Shown piece after piece: positions 53,366-62,603 of a stretch of 64,000 nt of DNA. Numbering within the stretch: position 1 is the first letter of the stretch; the number at the start of each line of letters is the position of its first letter. The translations under genes were made by a program, and so were the position numbers. Source of the DNA: an uncultured Sphaerochaeta sp. GTDB lineage: Bacteria; Spirochaetota; Spirochaetia; Sphaerochaetales; Sphaerochaetaceae. The stretch covers positions 124,001 through 188,000 of the forward strand of contig NZ_OY781063.1 in NCBI RefSeq assembly GCF_963676285.1, written 5' to 3'. The notes beneath the pieces are model-generated. The model did not search any database. It saw only the letters and a list, made by a program, of their open reading frames with translations, and had not been told where the DNA came from.

Positions 53366-53396
53366 AAATGGAGACTGCATTTGAAGTCTCTATTTT
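53366..53396. terminator. Terminator of secA
   Basis: GAGACT (53371-53376) and AGTCTC (53385-53390) form a stem, extended by AAAAT and ATTTT arms. TATTTTT follows on the plus strand, and a shorter tract serves the minus strand. Confidence 0.8.
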
Positions 53397-53421
53397 TATC
53401 ATGCATTGAGAACGATTGATC

Positions 53422-54537
53422 TTAGAAGAATTGCATGGGATCAAGCGCAATTCCAGATTGCTCGATGCTGAAGAAGAGCGTCGGTTGCTCATAATCGGTA
53501 CCACTGGTTCCGATACTTCCTATAACCTGTCCCTTTTCGAGACTTGCACCGATGCGCACATCACTACTTACATTCTCCAGATGGTAGTAGCTGCTTCGGT
53601 AACCTCCCTCATGGCTGAGGATTACGAATCTTCCCCTGCCCTTCTGCTCATATCCTGCATCCACCACCTCACCCTTGGCTGAAGCTACAACAGCTTCTCC
53701 CCAATCTCCTTCAATGAGGATTCCAGCGAGAATTTCACTGGCCCCGGTTGTCGGGTTCTTATAAGACTGTCCAAAAAGCCTGCTGATGGATCCAGGGGAC
53801 GGTTTCTGGAACTGGACGGGAGAAACATCGGTAAGCTGAGCAAGAGAGGATGATGAGGTATCAGGAATAAAAAGCTCCTGACCAACGAAAATTCTCTCAT
53901 TCTTCAGGTTATTGAGCTCCTGCAAGGTCTTCCAGCCCAAGGTAGGGCTGTACTTTCGGGCGATCGTGCTGAGCATATCTCCCTCTCTGACTGTATAGAG
54001 TTGACCATCACGGTCGGGAATGGTAAGAGTAACCCCTTCCTTGACAGCTTGGATATTCCGGATTTTATTCACACTGATCAGGGTCTGTGGCTTGAGACTG
54101 TATAAATCGGCAATGGAGGCAAGATCCTCTCCCTCCTTGACCAGATGATCTGCATACTGGATGGAAGCACTACTGGTGGTGGGTGTTCTACGAACCTGGG
54201 GAGACTCATCAATTGCCCGGGCGCTCTCCGCATCCACTACAGGGGCATCAGCTGGGGATACAGTTCCTTCTGGGTTCTCATCACTGCTAATTTGCGGTGC
54301 ATCGGCAATTTCCTTCACCTCGGGCAGTACTTCCTCAATTACTGCAACTTGGTTTTCAGGACCTTGATTCTGTGCCGGAAAAAATTGATACCAAATCACA
54401 ATTACCACTACACAGATAGCAATACCCAGTGCAATCGTCCAGATCAGCCCTTTACTCGGTCGATTATTTTCAGAACCATCCCTTCCTGAACGCCAAGAAG
54501 GTCGCTCCTGCATGTCATCGTAGTAGTCTTTTCCCAT
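53422..54537 (-). CDS. LysM and degenerate M23 (LytM-like) envelope protein
   Basis: The 371-residue protein has one membrane segment at about 31-51, a Pro/Glu-rich linker, two LysM-like repeats (HLVKEGEDLASIADLYSL, about 130; YTVREGDMLSTIARKYS, about 180) and a C-terminal LytM fold (EILAGILIEGDWGEAVVASAKGEVVDAG, about 268-295, and RFVILSHEGGYRSSYYHL). The zinc ligands of active M23 peptidases are mostly lost: HxxGID reads LAGILIE and HLHFEI reads TLFFSIE. It probably binds peptidoglycan or activates an amidase, as EnvC and NlpD do. It diverges from the PBP gene across 41 bp. Confidence 0.85.
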   Translation of the reverse strand: MGKDYYDDMQERPSWRSGRDGSENNRPSKGLIWTIALGIAICVVVIVIWYQFFPAQNQGPENQVAVIEEVLPEVKEIADAPQISSDENPEGTVSPADAPVVDAESARAIDESPQVRRTPTTSSASIQYADHLVKEGEDLASIADLYSLKPQTLISVNKIRNIQAVKEGVTLTIPDRDGQLYTVREGDMLSTIARKYSPTLGWKTLQELNNLKNERIFVGQELFIPDTSSSSLAQLTDVSPVQFQKPSPGSISRLFGQSYKNPTTGASEILAGILIEGDWGEAVVASAKGEVVDAGYEQKGRGRFVILSHEGGYRSSYYHLENVSSDVRIGASLEKGQVIGSIGTSGTDYEQPTLFFSIEQSGIALDPMQFF

Positions 54538-54540
54538 AGC

Positions 54541-54573
54541 TCGACATTACCTTTCCTACATAGTAGTATAAAT
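54541..54573 (+). promoter_or_regulatory. Promoter of the PBP gene with little or no leader
   Basis: TCGACA (54541-54546), a 17-bp spacer and TAGTAT (54564-54569) end 9 bp before the ATG; TATAAAT (54567-54573) is an alternative -10. Transcription should begin within a few bases of the start codon, and no ribosome site is present, so the mRNA may be leaderless. Confidence 0.45.
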
Positions 54574-54578
54574 CAATC

Positions 54579-56246
54579 ATGGCTACCAGTCCAAAATATA
54601 CATATATCAAATTCTTCACCGTTCTTATTTCCCTAATTCTTGGGATTTTTTTCATTAGATTGGCCTCTCTGATGCTTTTTGACCAGCCACAGACAAAAAC
54701 ATACCACAATCCAGATGTGGCCGAAAGTGTGGTAAGGGGTACAATCTATGACCGAAACGGGAGAATTCTCGCCATTGAACGTCCTTATTGGGGTGTTTAC
54801 CTTCATCTTAATAAGATTGAGGACCTAGCTCAGGTAAGCGAGGTCATTGCCCCTTTTGTGGAGATGAGCCCTTCAGAGATACAACAGAAAGCAAGCAACT
54901 ACACCACCTATGCACAGATCAAGAAGGAGATAGACGACAGACAGGTAGAACCCCTACGCAGCCTCCTGCAGCAACATGGCTTACAGAACCAAGTTAACGT
55001 GGAGAAACGGATTGGGCGAACCTATCCTGCACAATTTCACGCTTCGCAGACCATTGGATTCACCAATGTAGAGATGGAGGGAATTGAAGGAATTGAGCTG
55101 AGTCAGGAAGAATTCCTCAATCCTTATCCAGAAATCGGGAACGGTGGCACTACCTATGGGGAGGATGTCATACTCACCTTGGATGTAGATATTCAATACG
55201 CCTTGGATGTACAGTTGCAGAAAATTGCTGATGAATTCAACCCTGATTATGCAATGGCGCTCGTACTCGATGCTCAAAATGGTGATATTCTTGGCATGTC
55301 CAGCTACCCTTGGTATGATATCAATGCACTGGGTCGTAGTGAGGAAGAACAGAGAAGAAACAATGCAGTGAATCTTTTATATGAGCCAGGTTCAGTTTTC
55401 AAACTGTTCAGTATGGCCTCCATCCTACAGATTGGAGGGGCCCAGACTGAAGAACCTTTTCTCTGCGATGGATCCTACACCTTCAATGCAGGGGCCAGTA
55501 ATGTGACAATCAACTGTACCTCAGTCCATGGTGAAGTTGATGTGGAAACCATGCTTGCAAAATCATGCAATGGGGCAATTTCGCATTGGGCACTCCAGAC
55601 TGACCCCATTTCTTTTTATTCAATGTTGGAACAAATGGGATTCACCTCCAGCTATGATATCTCGCTCCCCTCAAAGGCAAAGGCATATATCGCAAACCCA
55701 TCCCAGTGGTCTGGGAGAACCCTCCCAACCATCGCCTTCGGACAAGAGCTCTTGGTAAGTGCCTTACATCTCTGTACTGCAGCTACAGCACTCTCCCCAA
55801 GTGGGGAACTCATTGCCCCACATCTTATCCTTTCCCGTTCCTCTCCCGTGAGCGGAGAGAAAAGCTACCAACGGGAACGTACGTTGATCTCACAGGTGCT
55901 GGAACCTTCGGTCACTGAACGTATCCGTGAAGGAATGCACCGCGCTACACTTCCAGGAGGCACGGGAATCCAGGCAAGTGTTGAAGGTGTGGACCTAGGA
56001 GTCAAGACAGGAACAGCCCAACTGTTCAATGAGGAGACCAAAAGTTATGAGGATGGAACCATACTTGTATCTACACTTGCCCTGGTACCGATTGATAACC
56101 CAGAATATATACTCTATGTTGGAGCAGGTAACCCGAAAGGGGCTTCCCTGTATGGATCAAATGTAGCAGCACCAGCGGTTGGTGCCATCGTCAGGACGCT
56201 CATAAGCCAGGGAAAACTGATCGCAAAAGATACTCCCATCCTTTAG
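54579..56246 (+). CDS. Class B penicillin-binding protein (FtsI/PBP2-type transpeptidase)
   Basis: This peptidoglycan DD-transpeptidase has 555 residues. A short cytoplasmic tail and one membrane segment (about 11-33) precede the dimerisation domain (RGTIYDRNGRILA at 53-65). The transpeptidase domain carries all three active-site motifs: S272-V-F-K275, S329-C-N331 and K476-T-G478. It should therefore be active and beta-lactam sensitive. It is somewhat shorter than typical FtsI. It lies between the LysM/LytM protein and flhF rather than in a mur cluster. Its 3' end overlaps flhF by 4 bp. Confidence 0.9.
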   Translation: MATSPKYTYIKFFTVLISLILGIFFIRLASLMLFDQPQTKTYHNPDVAESVVRGTIYDRNGRILAIERPYWGVYLHLNKIEDLAQVSEVIAPFVEMSPSEIQQKASNYTTYAQIKKEIDDRQVEPLRSLLQQHGLQNQVNVEKRIGRTYPAQFHASQTIGFTNVEMEGIEGIELSQEEFLNPYPEIGNGGTTYGEDVILTLDVDIQYALDVQLQKIADEFNPDYAMALVLDAQNGDILGMSSYPWYDINALGRSEEEQRRNNAVNLLYEPGSVFKLFSMASILQIGGAQTEEPFLCDGSYTFNAGASNVTINCTSVHGEVDVETMLAKSCNGAISHWALQTDPISFYSMLEQMGFTSSYDISLPSKAKAYIANPSQWSGRTLPTIAFGQELLVSALHLCTAATALSPSGELIAPHLILSRSSPVSGEKSYQRERTLISQVLEPSVTERIREGMHRATLPGGTGIQASVEGVDLGVKTGTAQLFNEETKSYEDGTILVSTLALVPIDNPEYILYVGAGNPKGASLYGSNVAAPAVGAIVRTLISQGKLIAKDTPIL

Positions 56247-57244
56247 AGTGATGGGAAGAATTGGTCAAGCTCAAGAGTAAATCCACGCAATCGGGGAACC
56301 AATACCGACGCATCGGCACGATGAAAATCCTCAGGCACTCCCTGTCCATCAGCAAGGAAAGAGAGAGGAATCCCAGCCTCCTTGGCAAAGAACAGGATAT
56401 TGCCTATACCTTGTGTCTCATCGAGCTTGGTCACCAGTAATTTTCGTAGGTTATACTCACTGAACAGTTCAAACTGTGCAATAAGGTCGGTGAATTTGCT
56501 GCTTGCACTGACCACCAAGGTGTATTCACGTTCCTCGTCATCAAATGAGGAAAATAGATCTGAAAGAGAAGCCCTGAGCATCACATCCTTGCTGCTGTGG
56601 CCGGTGGTATCGACCAGAACATGGTCATAGGTCTCCAGGACATCAAGCAACCCAGACAACACTCCTGCATCGGTGGCCTCATACAGCGGGAGGGAGTATT
56701 CCTTTGCAAAGAATCGAACCTGTTCCAACGCACCAGGGCGATGGACATCGAAACTGAGTAAAGCTACTTTCTTTCCTTCTTTTGCCCTAAGTTGGATTGC
56801 AAGTTTCACCAGACTGGTGGTTTTGCCCACCCCGGCCGGTCCTACCAGCACAATGTAGCGTTGTTGGACAGAATCCTCAAACTGCAAGCCTTCAAGAAGG
56901 TACTGGAAAAACTGGACTTCAAGCTCTGCTTGTCCCAAGGTCTTCTCATCGGAGAGCAGCATGCTCTTGATATGTTCAATTCTCGCCGGGGGAATCTCAT
57001 TCTGTTCCATAAGAAAGGATAAATGGTCCTCTGCATGGAATACAGGAGCTTCTTCCACCCTCTCATCAACGGGTTCTGTCTCCTCCACCAGAAAGAAAGT
57101 GATACGGCAACGTTTTTCCTTACGCATCCCCTTCTTCACTTGGAAATCCTTACGCGTATGAACACGCACTGCAGTACCCCACTGCGAGCGGGCTTCTTTC
57201 AATACATGTTCATAGTCTTTTGCCTCGAGCGTTAGGAATTCCAA
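56243..57244 (-). CDS. flhF: FlhF-like SRP-type GTPase
   Basis: FlhF positions flagella in motile bacteria. The 333 residues show the family N-terminus (EFLTLEAKDYEHVLKEARSQWG) and an SRP-GTPase core: G1 GPAGVGKTT (135-143), DVHRPGALEQ, G3 DTTGHS (212-217; usual DTAGRS), and G4 TKLDE (272-276). The linker is short. It directly follows hslU, where spirochaetes with flagella have the flgB-to-flhA block. No flagellar gene is present in the window. The changed G3 may reflect drift or a new role. It is the last gene of the ftsZ-to-flhF run. Confidence 0.85.
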   Translation of the reverse strand: MEFLTLEAKDYEHVLKEARSQWGTAVRVHTRKDFQVKKGMRKEKRCRITFFLVEETEPVDERVEEAPVFHAEDHLSFLMEQNEIPPARIEHIKSMLLSDEKTLGQAELEVQFFQYLLEGLQFEDSVQQRYIVLVGPAGVGKTTSLVKLAIQLRAKEGKKVALLSFDVHRPGALEQVRFFAKEYSLPLYEATDAGVLSGLLDVLETYDHVLVDTTGHSSKDVMLRASLSDLFSSFDDEEREYTLVVSASSKFTDLIAQFELFSEYNLRKLLVTKLDETQGIGNILFFAKEAGIPLSFLADGQGVPEDFHRADASVLVPRLRGFTLELDQFFPSL

Positions 57245-57253
57245 ATTGCCTCC

Positions 57254-58633
57254 TTAGAGAATGAACTTGGAGAGGTCCTGATCCTGAAGGACATCACGCA
57301 ATCGCTCATCAACGTATGCTGCAGTGATGGTGATGGTCTGCCCTGAAAGCTCATCTGCACTGAAGGAAAGTTCTTCCAAGAGCTTCTCCATGATGGTGAA
57401 CAATCTCCTGGCACCTATATTATCATTCGTTGCATTCACTTCATAGGCTATCTCACTGACTTTCCTGATGGCCGCATCATCGAATATAATTTCCACACCT
57501 TCGGTCTTGAGCAACTCATGATACTGCATGGTCATCGCATTTGCAGGCTCTGTAAGTATCCGGTAAAAATCGTCGGCACTCAGGTCATCCAATTCAACAC
57601 GAAGCGGGAAACGTCCCTGCAACTCAGGGATCAGATCACTCGGTTTGGAGACATGGAATGCACCACTGGCAATGAACAGGATATGAGTAGTATCGATCAC
57701 GCCCCATTTGGTGGAAACGCTGGTTCCCTCAACGATTGGGAGGATATCACGTTGTACACCTTCCCTGCTTACATCAATGCTGGATGAGCCACCGCCGCTT
57801 TTAGCGACCTTGTCGATCTCATCAAGGAATACAATCCCCATCTGCTCGACCCGTTCCTTGGCCTCATCAATGGCGCGGTCATTGTCCACAGCCTTCTCTG
57901 TCTCTTCCTCGGTAAAAATCTCCCGGGCACGTTTAACGGTCAACTTTCGGTTATGTCCACGGCCATTCCCAAAGATTGAGCCAAGGCTCTGCATTGCATC
58001 CTGCAACTCTTCCATATTCGGCTGGCCAAGGACCTCAATACCGACCCGCTTTCTGCTCTGTACATTGACTTCTATCTCACGGTCATCGAACTTACCGTCC
58101 CTGAGCATCTCCCTAAAGCGTTCACGGGTTGCCTTCTGGCTGTCGGTGAAGCTGCTGCCTGCAGGTACCACATCACTCTTCTCCTCACCCTTGGCCTGGG
58201 GAAGCAACATATCAAGCAGACGTTCCTCAACCCTACTTGCCACCTTTTCCTTCTCAGCTTCGGCAAGTTCAGCTTTCACTTGCTGGACAGCGATACTCAT
58301 GAGGTCCCTGATGATTGATTCAACATCCCGCCCGACGTACCCCACCTCTGTGTACTTGGTAGCCTCTACCTTGATAAACGGAGCGTTGGACAGCTTTGCG
58401 ATACGTCTTGCTATCTCGGTCTTTCCCACTCCAGTGGGTCCAATCATGATGATGTTCTTTGGAGAGACTTCATCCCTGATTCCCTCAGGAAGCCGTTTTC
58501 TGCGAGTCCGATTGCGAATCGCTACCGCTATGGTTCGCTTGGCTTTCTGCTGGCCAATGATATATTTATCTAGTTCTGAAACAATCTGAGAAGGCTTGAG
58601 CTCATCAAGCTTCCTGCTTGCTGAATATCCCAT
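57254..58633 (-). CDS. hslU: HslU, ATPase subunit of the HslUV protease
   Basis: This AAA+ unfoldase of 459 residues feeds proteins into HslV. Walker A GPTGVGKTE, GYVGRDVESIIRDL, the I-domain (about 110-245), Walker B IVFLDEIDK and the C-terminal LSKFIL tail that docks into HslV are visible. It starts 4 bp after hslV, so the genes are co-translated. The order hslV-hslU is standard. Confidence 0.96.
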   Translation of the reverse strand: MGYSASRKLDELKPSQIVSELDKYIIGQQKAKRTIAVAIRNRTRRKRLPEGIRDEVSPKNIIMIGPTGVGKTEIARRIAKLSNAPFIKVEATKYTEVGYVGRDVESIIRDLMSIAVQQVKAELAEAEKEKVASRVEERLLDMLLPQAKGEEKSDVVPAGSSFTDSQKATRERFREMLRDGKFDDREIEVNVQSRKRVGIEVLGQPNMEELQDAMQSLGSIFGNGRGHNRKLTVKRAREIFTEEETEKAVDNDRAIDEAKERVEQMGIVFLDEIDKVAKSGGGSSSIDVSREGVQRDILPIVEGTSVSTKWGVIDTTHILFIASGAFHVSKPSDLIPELQGRFPLRVELDDLSADDFYRILTEPANAMTMQYHELLKTEGVEIIFDDAAIRKVSEIAYEVNATNDNIGARRLFTIMEKLLEELSFSADELSGQTITITAAYVDERLRDVLQDQDLSKFIL

Positions 58634-58637
58634 ATGC

Positions 58638-59174
58638 TTATAGTACCTCTACGTTTATCTGATCATCAGTGTAGATGCAGACTGATGCTGCTATCTGTAC
58701 ACTCTTTCTGGCAATCTCCTCCGCTGACATGGTGGAGTCTGCCTCTAAATATGCCAATGCAGCACTGAGTGCGTAGTTACCCCCACTTCCAATGCCGATT
58801 GCATCCCGTTCGGGGTCAACCACATCCCCTGCTCCATTGATCAGGAAGATTCTCTTCCCATCGCTTACAAGCATCATTGCCTCAAGTTGGCGCAGCTGCT
58901 TATCGGTTCTCCACTGCTTTGCCAGTTCCACTGCAGAGCGGGTCAGATCCCCATTGTACTGCTTCAATTTTCCCTCAAAAAGCTCAAAGAGGGTGAATGC
59001 ATCGGCGGTTGTACCAGCGAAGCCGGTAATTACCTTGCCGTCATACAGTGTACGCACCTTATGCGCATTTGACTTCAGAATCGTATCTCCTGCAGTGACC
59101 TGACCATCGCCCGCTATGGCGACATGTCCGTTTCTTCTCACTGCAACGATGGTTGTCCCTTTAAAGCTACTCAT
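58638..59174 (-). CDS. hslV: HslV, proteolytic subunit of the HslUV protease
   Basis: This threonine protease has 178 residues and a proteasome-beta fold. The conserved [20 protein letters not shown] places the catalytic threonine after a six-residue leader (MSSFKG) that must be removed. [13 protein letters not shown] is also standard. ATG 59174 has GGAAGG 4-6 nt upstream and overlaps the xerC stop by 8 bp; the longer frame into xerC is not used. Confidence 0.95.
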   Translation of the reverse strand: MSSFKGTTIVAVRRNGHVAIAGDGQVTAGDTILKSNAHKVRTLYDGKVITGFAGTTADAFTLFELFEGKLKQYNGDLTRSAVELAKQWRTDKQLRQLEAMMLVSDGKRIFLINGAGDVVDPERDAIGIGSGGNYALSAALAYLEADSTMSAEEIARKSVQIAASVCIYTDDQINVEVL

Positions 59175-60057
59175 GTTCCTTCCTTCCATGGGGATGGCAG
59201 GATGCATATACCCGTGCCAGCCTCTCTTTCGATACATGGGTGTAAATCTGGGTGGTAGAGATGCTGGCGTGACCAAGCAATTCCTGTACCAATCGGATAT
59301 CTGCCCCGTTGTCAAGAAGATGGGTTGCATAGGTATGCCTCAGTACATGAGGCGTAAATTGTTTTTGCCACCCGAGCCTTCTTCTATATGTAGCAAACAT
59401 ACTACCAACAGTGCTCATCGGCAACTGTTTTCCCTGGATTGAACAGAACAAGAAGGGGCAATCAAATCGCTCTCTTTTCATACTTAGGTAGGTTTGCAGG
59501 ACATTCCTGCAATGGTTGGTGAAAAAGACATAGCGGCTCTTTGATCCCTTCCCCATCACCCGTATACGTCGTTTATCCCATTCAATCGACTCCTCTTTGA
59601 TACCAAGCACCTCACTGATTCTACAACCAGTGTCATAGAGCAGGGAAAAGAGTGAAATAGAGCGAGCGGAGCGGAAATCATCATAGCCCTGGCTGAGCAG
59701 CTGAGCCACTTCCTTGACAGTAAGAACAGTGGGAAGGTGTTTCTGGCTCCTATGTGTTGCCACAAGTGAGAATGGGTTCACGGAGCATACTCCATGTTTA
59801 CATAGTGAAGTATAGAATGTTCTTACACAGCTGATCTTTCGATTCACTGTAGTATCACTGTAGTGGTTGTCGAATTTCAGGAACCGAAGATACATCCTCC
59901 CATCCTCCCTGCCAGCCTCTTTCAGTCCAATCCCAAGGGAAGAGAAATAAGCTGACAGCTGTTCCAGGTCCCTCCTGTAGGCAAGCAGTGTATGGTCACT
60001 GAGATTACGGATTTGTTTTTGGGTTTCCAGGAACTCCTGGATCAAGGGTTCATGCAT
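59167..60057 (-). CDS. xerC: Tyrosine recombinase XerC-like
   Basis: This site-specific recombinase has 296 residues and resolves chromosome dimers with its partner. The SAM-like domain (1-90) is followed by the catalytic set: R in DTGCRISE, K in MGKGSKSR, HxxR in [11 protein letters not shown] in LLGHASIS and the nucleophile in TTQIYTHV. A paralogue lies 1.6 kb away (61708-62601). It overlaps dprA by 8 bp and hslV by 8 bp. The naming C versus D is by gene order (hslV-adjacent, as codV/xerC). Confidence 0.88.
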   Translation of the reverse strand: MHEPLIQEFLETQKQIRNLSDHTLLAYRRDLEQLSAYFSSLGIGLKEAGREDGRMYLRFLKFDNHYSDTTVNRKISCVRTFYTSLCKHGVCSVNPFSLVATHRSQKHLPTVLTVKEVAQLLSQGYDDFRSARSISLFSLLYDTGCRISEVLGIKEESIEWDKRRIRVMGKGSKSRYVFFTNHCRNVLQTYLSMKRERFDCPFLFCSIQGKQLPMSTVGSMFATYRRRLGWQKQFTPHVLRHTYATHLLDNGADIRLVQELLGHASISTTQIYTHVSKERLARVYASCHPHGRKEHE

Positions 60058-60928
60058 ACTCTAGACTATACCATGCCCGTCCAAAACGGTACAACGTACC
60101 CGCTCCCCCTCTTCTCTCTTCCACCTTGCATGGACTCTCCCAGCAGAGAAGGTAAGCGAGTTCGCGGAAGGAGGCAACATCAGTGGCTCCCATTCGTGCA
60201 AGAGAGGCAATGCCTCCATCCAGCGATCCACCACGGAGTCCATCAGTGTGTACAAATACGTCCTTTCCCTGATCCAATGCAGAGGTGGCACAGTGCAGGC
60301 ATCCGCTTTTCTCAGGAGACTGTATAACCATCGTAGCATTCCCAATCGCAGTCGAGAGCATATTACGACTCAGGCAACGGGAAGGAAAAGCTGCATCATC
60401 AGGTTCATAGGGGGAGAGCAAAGAGACGAACGGTAAGGCATGATATGCCTTGATGCGATGTGTCGCCAATCCACAGTCACAGATGACGAATGCATTGGCT
60501 TTCAAGTCCTGGCTGGCATAAAGCGCAGTCCTATCAATCCCTCGGCTGTTGCTTGTCACCAAGATGGTGTTGTTGGCACAGGCTTCCAATGCAAACCGGT
60601 ATGCCCGTTGAGCACCGTTGCCATCTGGATAGCGGGTTCCGCAGAGGGTAAGCAGCTGGGAAGCAGAATCAGGCAGAAGCTTATTATACATAAGCCTGAA
60701 CGGAGGGTTTTCCATCTGGTAAAGCGCAGATGGATATCCTTCCATTCCCCAGAAACAGACTTTGAGTGATTGCTCTTCATGAAGAAATCTGAGCATCCTC
60801 TTCACCCGGGCCATGCTTGCTCCACGAGTTACGAGTTCCTGCAATGTAACACCAGAATGAGCCAACCCTATTCTCTTCTCACATGAGAGTGGCAGGAGAC
60901 TGAGTGCCAGTAGTATTGAAAGTTTCAT
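60050..60928 (-). CDS. dprA: DprA/Smf family DNA-processing protein, divergent
   Basis: DprA loads RecA on incoming single-stranded DNA in transformation. The 292 residues keep the N-terminal LALSLLPLSCEKRIGLA, YPSALYQMENPPFRLMY, the Rossmann GTRYPDGNG, SRGIDRTA (family ARGID) and the late IGNATMVIQSPEKSG. Several motifs deviate (SRGID for ARGID; GTR for GSR), so function may have shifted. It follows the TauE-like gene by 33 bp and overlaps xerC by 8 bp. The place before hslV matches smf in Borrelia and Treponema. Confidence 0.85.
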   Translation of the reverse strand: MKLSILLALSLLPLSCEKRIGLAHSGVTLQELVTRGASMARVKRMLRFLHEEQSLKVCFWGMEGYPSALYQMENPPFRLMYNKLLPDSASQLLTLCGTRYPDGNGAQRAYRFALEACANNTILVTSNSRGIDRTALYASQDLKANAFVICDCGLATHRIKAYHALPFVSLLSPYEPDDAAFPSRCLSRNMLSTAIGNATMVIQSPEKSGCLHCATSALDQGKDVFVHTDGLRGGSLDGGIASLARMGATDVASFRELAYLLCWESPCKVEERRGGAGTLYRFGRAWYSLEYA

Positions 60929-60961
60929 ATCTCCTAAAGGCAGGGAAATTGGAGACTTGCT

Positions 60962-61705
60962 TCAGAACCGTTCAACGACAACCTTGATGAGCAAGAGGGA
61001 GAGTACCAGCAACATGACCGGTTTCACTACCTTCTGCCCGATTTTCAATGCCAGGTGGCTGCCGATGTACCCACCAATGATGGCGCTGATGGCGCATGGA
61101 ATTGCAATGGAAAAATCGATCACACCATGATAGAGAAACATGGACAAGGCAGCGATATTGGAGGCAAGGTTCACTATCCGTGCAGTTCCACATGCCTTAA
61201 GCAGGTCCAGACCGAGTACAGCGGTGAAAATGATGGTAAGGAACATGCCCGTCCCCGGCCCAAAGAAGCCATCATACATCCCAACTACCAATCCTGTGAT
61301 GCCGCTGAGGGATAGGGTGAAAGCCCTTCCCCTTGGTTGGGCCTTCCCGAAATTCGGGTTTACCAACATAAATACGGCAAGGGAGGGTACCAGGATAATC
61401 AGGAGATAGGAAAGATAGGTTGCTGCATATTGTGTAGCCAGGTAGGATCCATAGGAAGAACCTATGAAGGTTGTCACGATGGCTATCCCCCCTACCAGAA
61501 AGCTGACCTGCTTATTGGCCAGATACTGGATGGTCGCAACCAGTGTGCCGCTTGCAGAGGCAAATTTATTGTTCCCCAGGGCGGTGGTTGGCGGAAGCCC
61601 CACTGCTACATAGGCAGTCAGGGTTATCAGGCCACCACCACCAGCGATGGCATCAACAGCAGAACCGAAGGCGATGATGGGACAGAGAATCCATAATACA
61701 CTCAC
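60962..61705 (-). CDS. TSUP family membrane permease (TauE/SafE-like)
   Basis: The membrane protein has 247 residues and about seven to eight hydrophobic segments. The two family half-repeats are visible: FGSAVDAIAGGGGLITLTAY near the N-terminus and GMYDGFFGPGTGMFLTI in the second half. TSUP proteins export or import sulfite, sulfonates or organic acids; the substrate here is unknown. It is inserted between xerD and dprA, 2 bp after xerD, so it is part of the same transcript although unrelated in function. Confidence 0.88.
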   Translation of the reverse strand: MSVLWILCPIIAFGSAVDAIAGGGGLITLTAYVAVGLPPTTALGNNKFASASGTLVATIQYLANKQVSFLVGGIAIVTTFIGSSYGSYLATQYAATYLSYLLIILVPSLAVFMLVNPNFGKAQPRGRAFTLSLSGITGLVVGMYDGFFGPGTGMFLTIIFTAVLGLDLLKACGTARIVNLASNIAALSMFLYHGVIDFSIAIPCAISAIIGGYIGSHLALKIGQKVVKPVMLLVLSLLLIKVVVERF

Positions 61706-61707
61706 GC

Positions 61708-62601
61708 TTACTCCTCACTCACCTGCTCGTCATGGTACGCATCATATGCATGCTGCAGGGAGGCAGTATCCACATGGGTGTAGATCTGCGTTGTCTTGAT
61801 ATCTGCATGTCCAAGCAACTCCTGGACACTTCTCAGGTCAGCCCCCCCCTCGAGGAGGTGGGTGGCAAAGCTGTGGCGAAGGGTATGCACCTTTGCATCA
61901 AGGCCACACTCCTCACAGTAGCTGACAAAACGTTTATAGATAGCCTGCCTGGTGAGCTTTCTTCCTCTACGTCCGATAAAAAGGGCCTTGTTGGCCAAGC
62001 GCATACCAATAAGCTGTGGACGGATATCCTTGAGATACTCATCCAGGTAGTTGGCAGCAATCTCCCCTACAGGAACAATACGAAGCTTATCCCTCTTTCC
62101 CAGCACCCGCAGTTTTCCATCCTGAAAATCGGAAACCTCAAGATTACATGCCTCACTAATTCTCAATCCGCAGGAGTAGATCAATTCAAAAAGGGTCCTA
62201 TCCCGATATCCCAGAGGGGAGCTAATATCAATACTCTCAAGCAGTACATCAATCTGCTCCACGCTTGCCACCAGGGGAAGTGTGAGCGGTTTCTGTGAAT
62301 GACTAATCAGGAGTACAGGGTTATCCTGCCTTATCTTCTGGAGCTGAAGAAAGGAAAAGAATGACCTAAGTGCACTGAGCGCCTTTGCAAGACTTGCAGG
62401 ACTGAGGTTACGCTCCTTTCTCTCCCCGATCAGATAGGTTTCCAGTTGGGTTGCATCCACTCTCTCAAGCGGGATGGCTGTTTCCAGCAAACGAGACACT
62501 TCGTATAGATAGACCGACAGCGTCGCCTGTGATAGACGACGCTGTATCATCAGATAATCCTCGTACTCTTCTAACAAGAGCTGGTCAACGGGGAGAACCA
62601 T
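61708..62601 (-). CDS. xerD: Tyrosine recombinase XerD-like
   Basis: The protein has 297 residues. N-terminal SAM-like domain, then [11 protein letters not shown] with the first arginine, [11 protein letters not shown] with the lysine, [33 protein letters not shown] with H and Y. All six catalytic residues are present. It follows ftsZ by 2 bp, so recombination of dimers and septation are co-expressed. It is about the same size as the xerC product, and the sequence fits XerD slightly better. Confidence 0.9.
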   Translation of the reverse strand: MVLPVDQLLLEEYEDYLMIQRRLSQATLSVYLYEVSRLLETAIPLERVDATQLETYLIGERKERNLSPASLAKALSALRSFFSFLQLQKIRQDNPVLLISHSQKPLTLPLVASVEQIDVLLESIDISSPLGYRDRTLFELIYSCGLRISEACNLEVSDFQDGKLRVLGKRDKLRIVPVGEIAANYLDEYLKDIRPQLIGMRLANKALFIGRRGRKLTRQAIYKRFVSYCEECGLDAKVHTLRHSFATHLLEGGADLRSVQELLGHADIKTTQIYTHVDTASLQHAYDAYHDEQVSEE

Positions 62602-62603
62602 GG

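Noticed and set aside
52355..53380. 341-codon minus-strand open frame inside secA
   Set aside because: It is fully antisense to conserved SecA motifs and has no recognisable protein or ribosome site.
60285..60303. A TGGCAC...GGC sequence with -24/-12-like spacing on the plus strand
   Set aside because: It lies within dprA on the opposite strand, lacks the TTGC part, and has no gene downstream in that direction.
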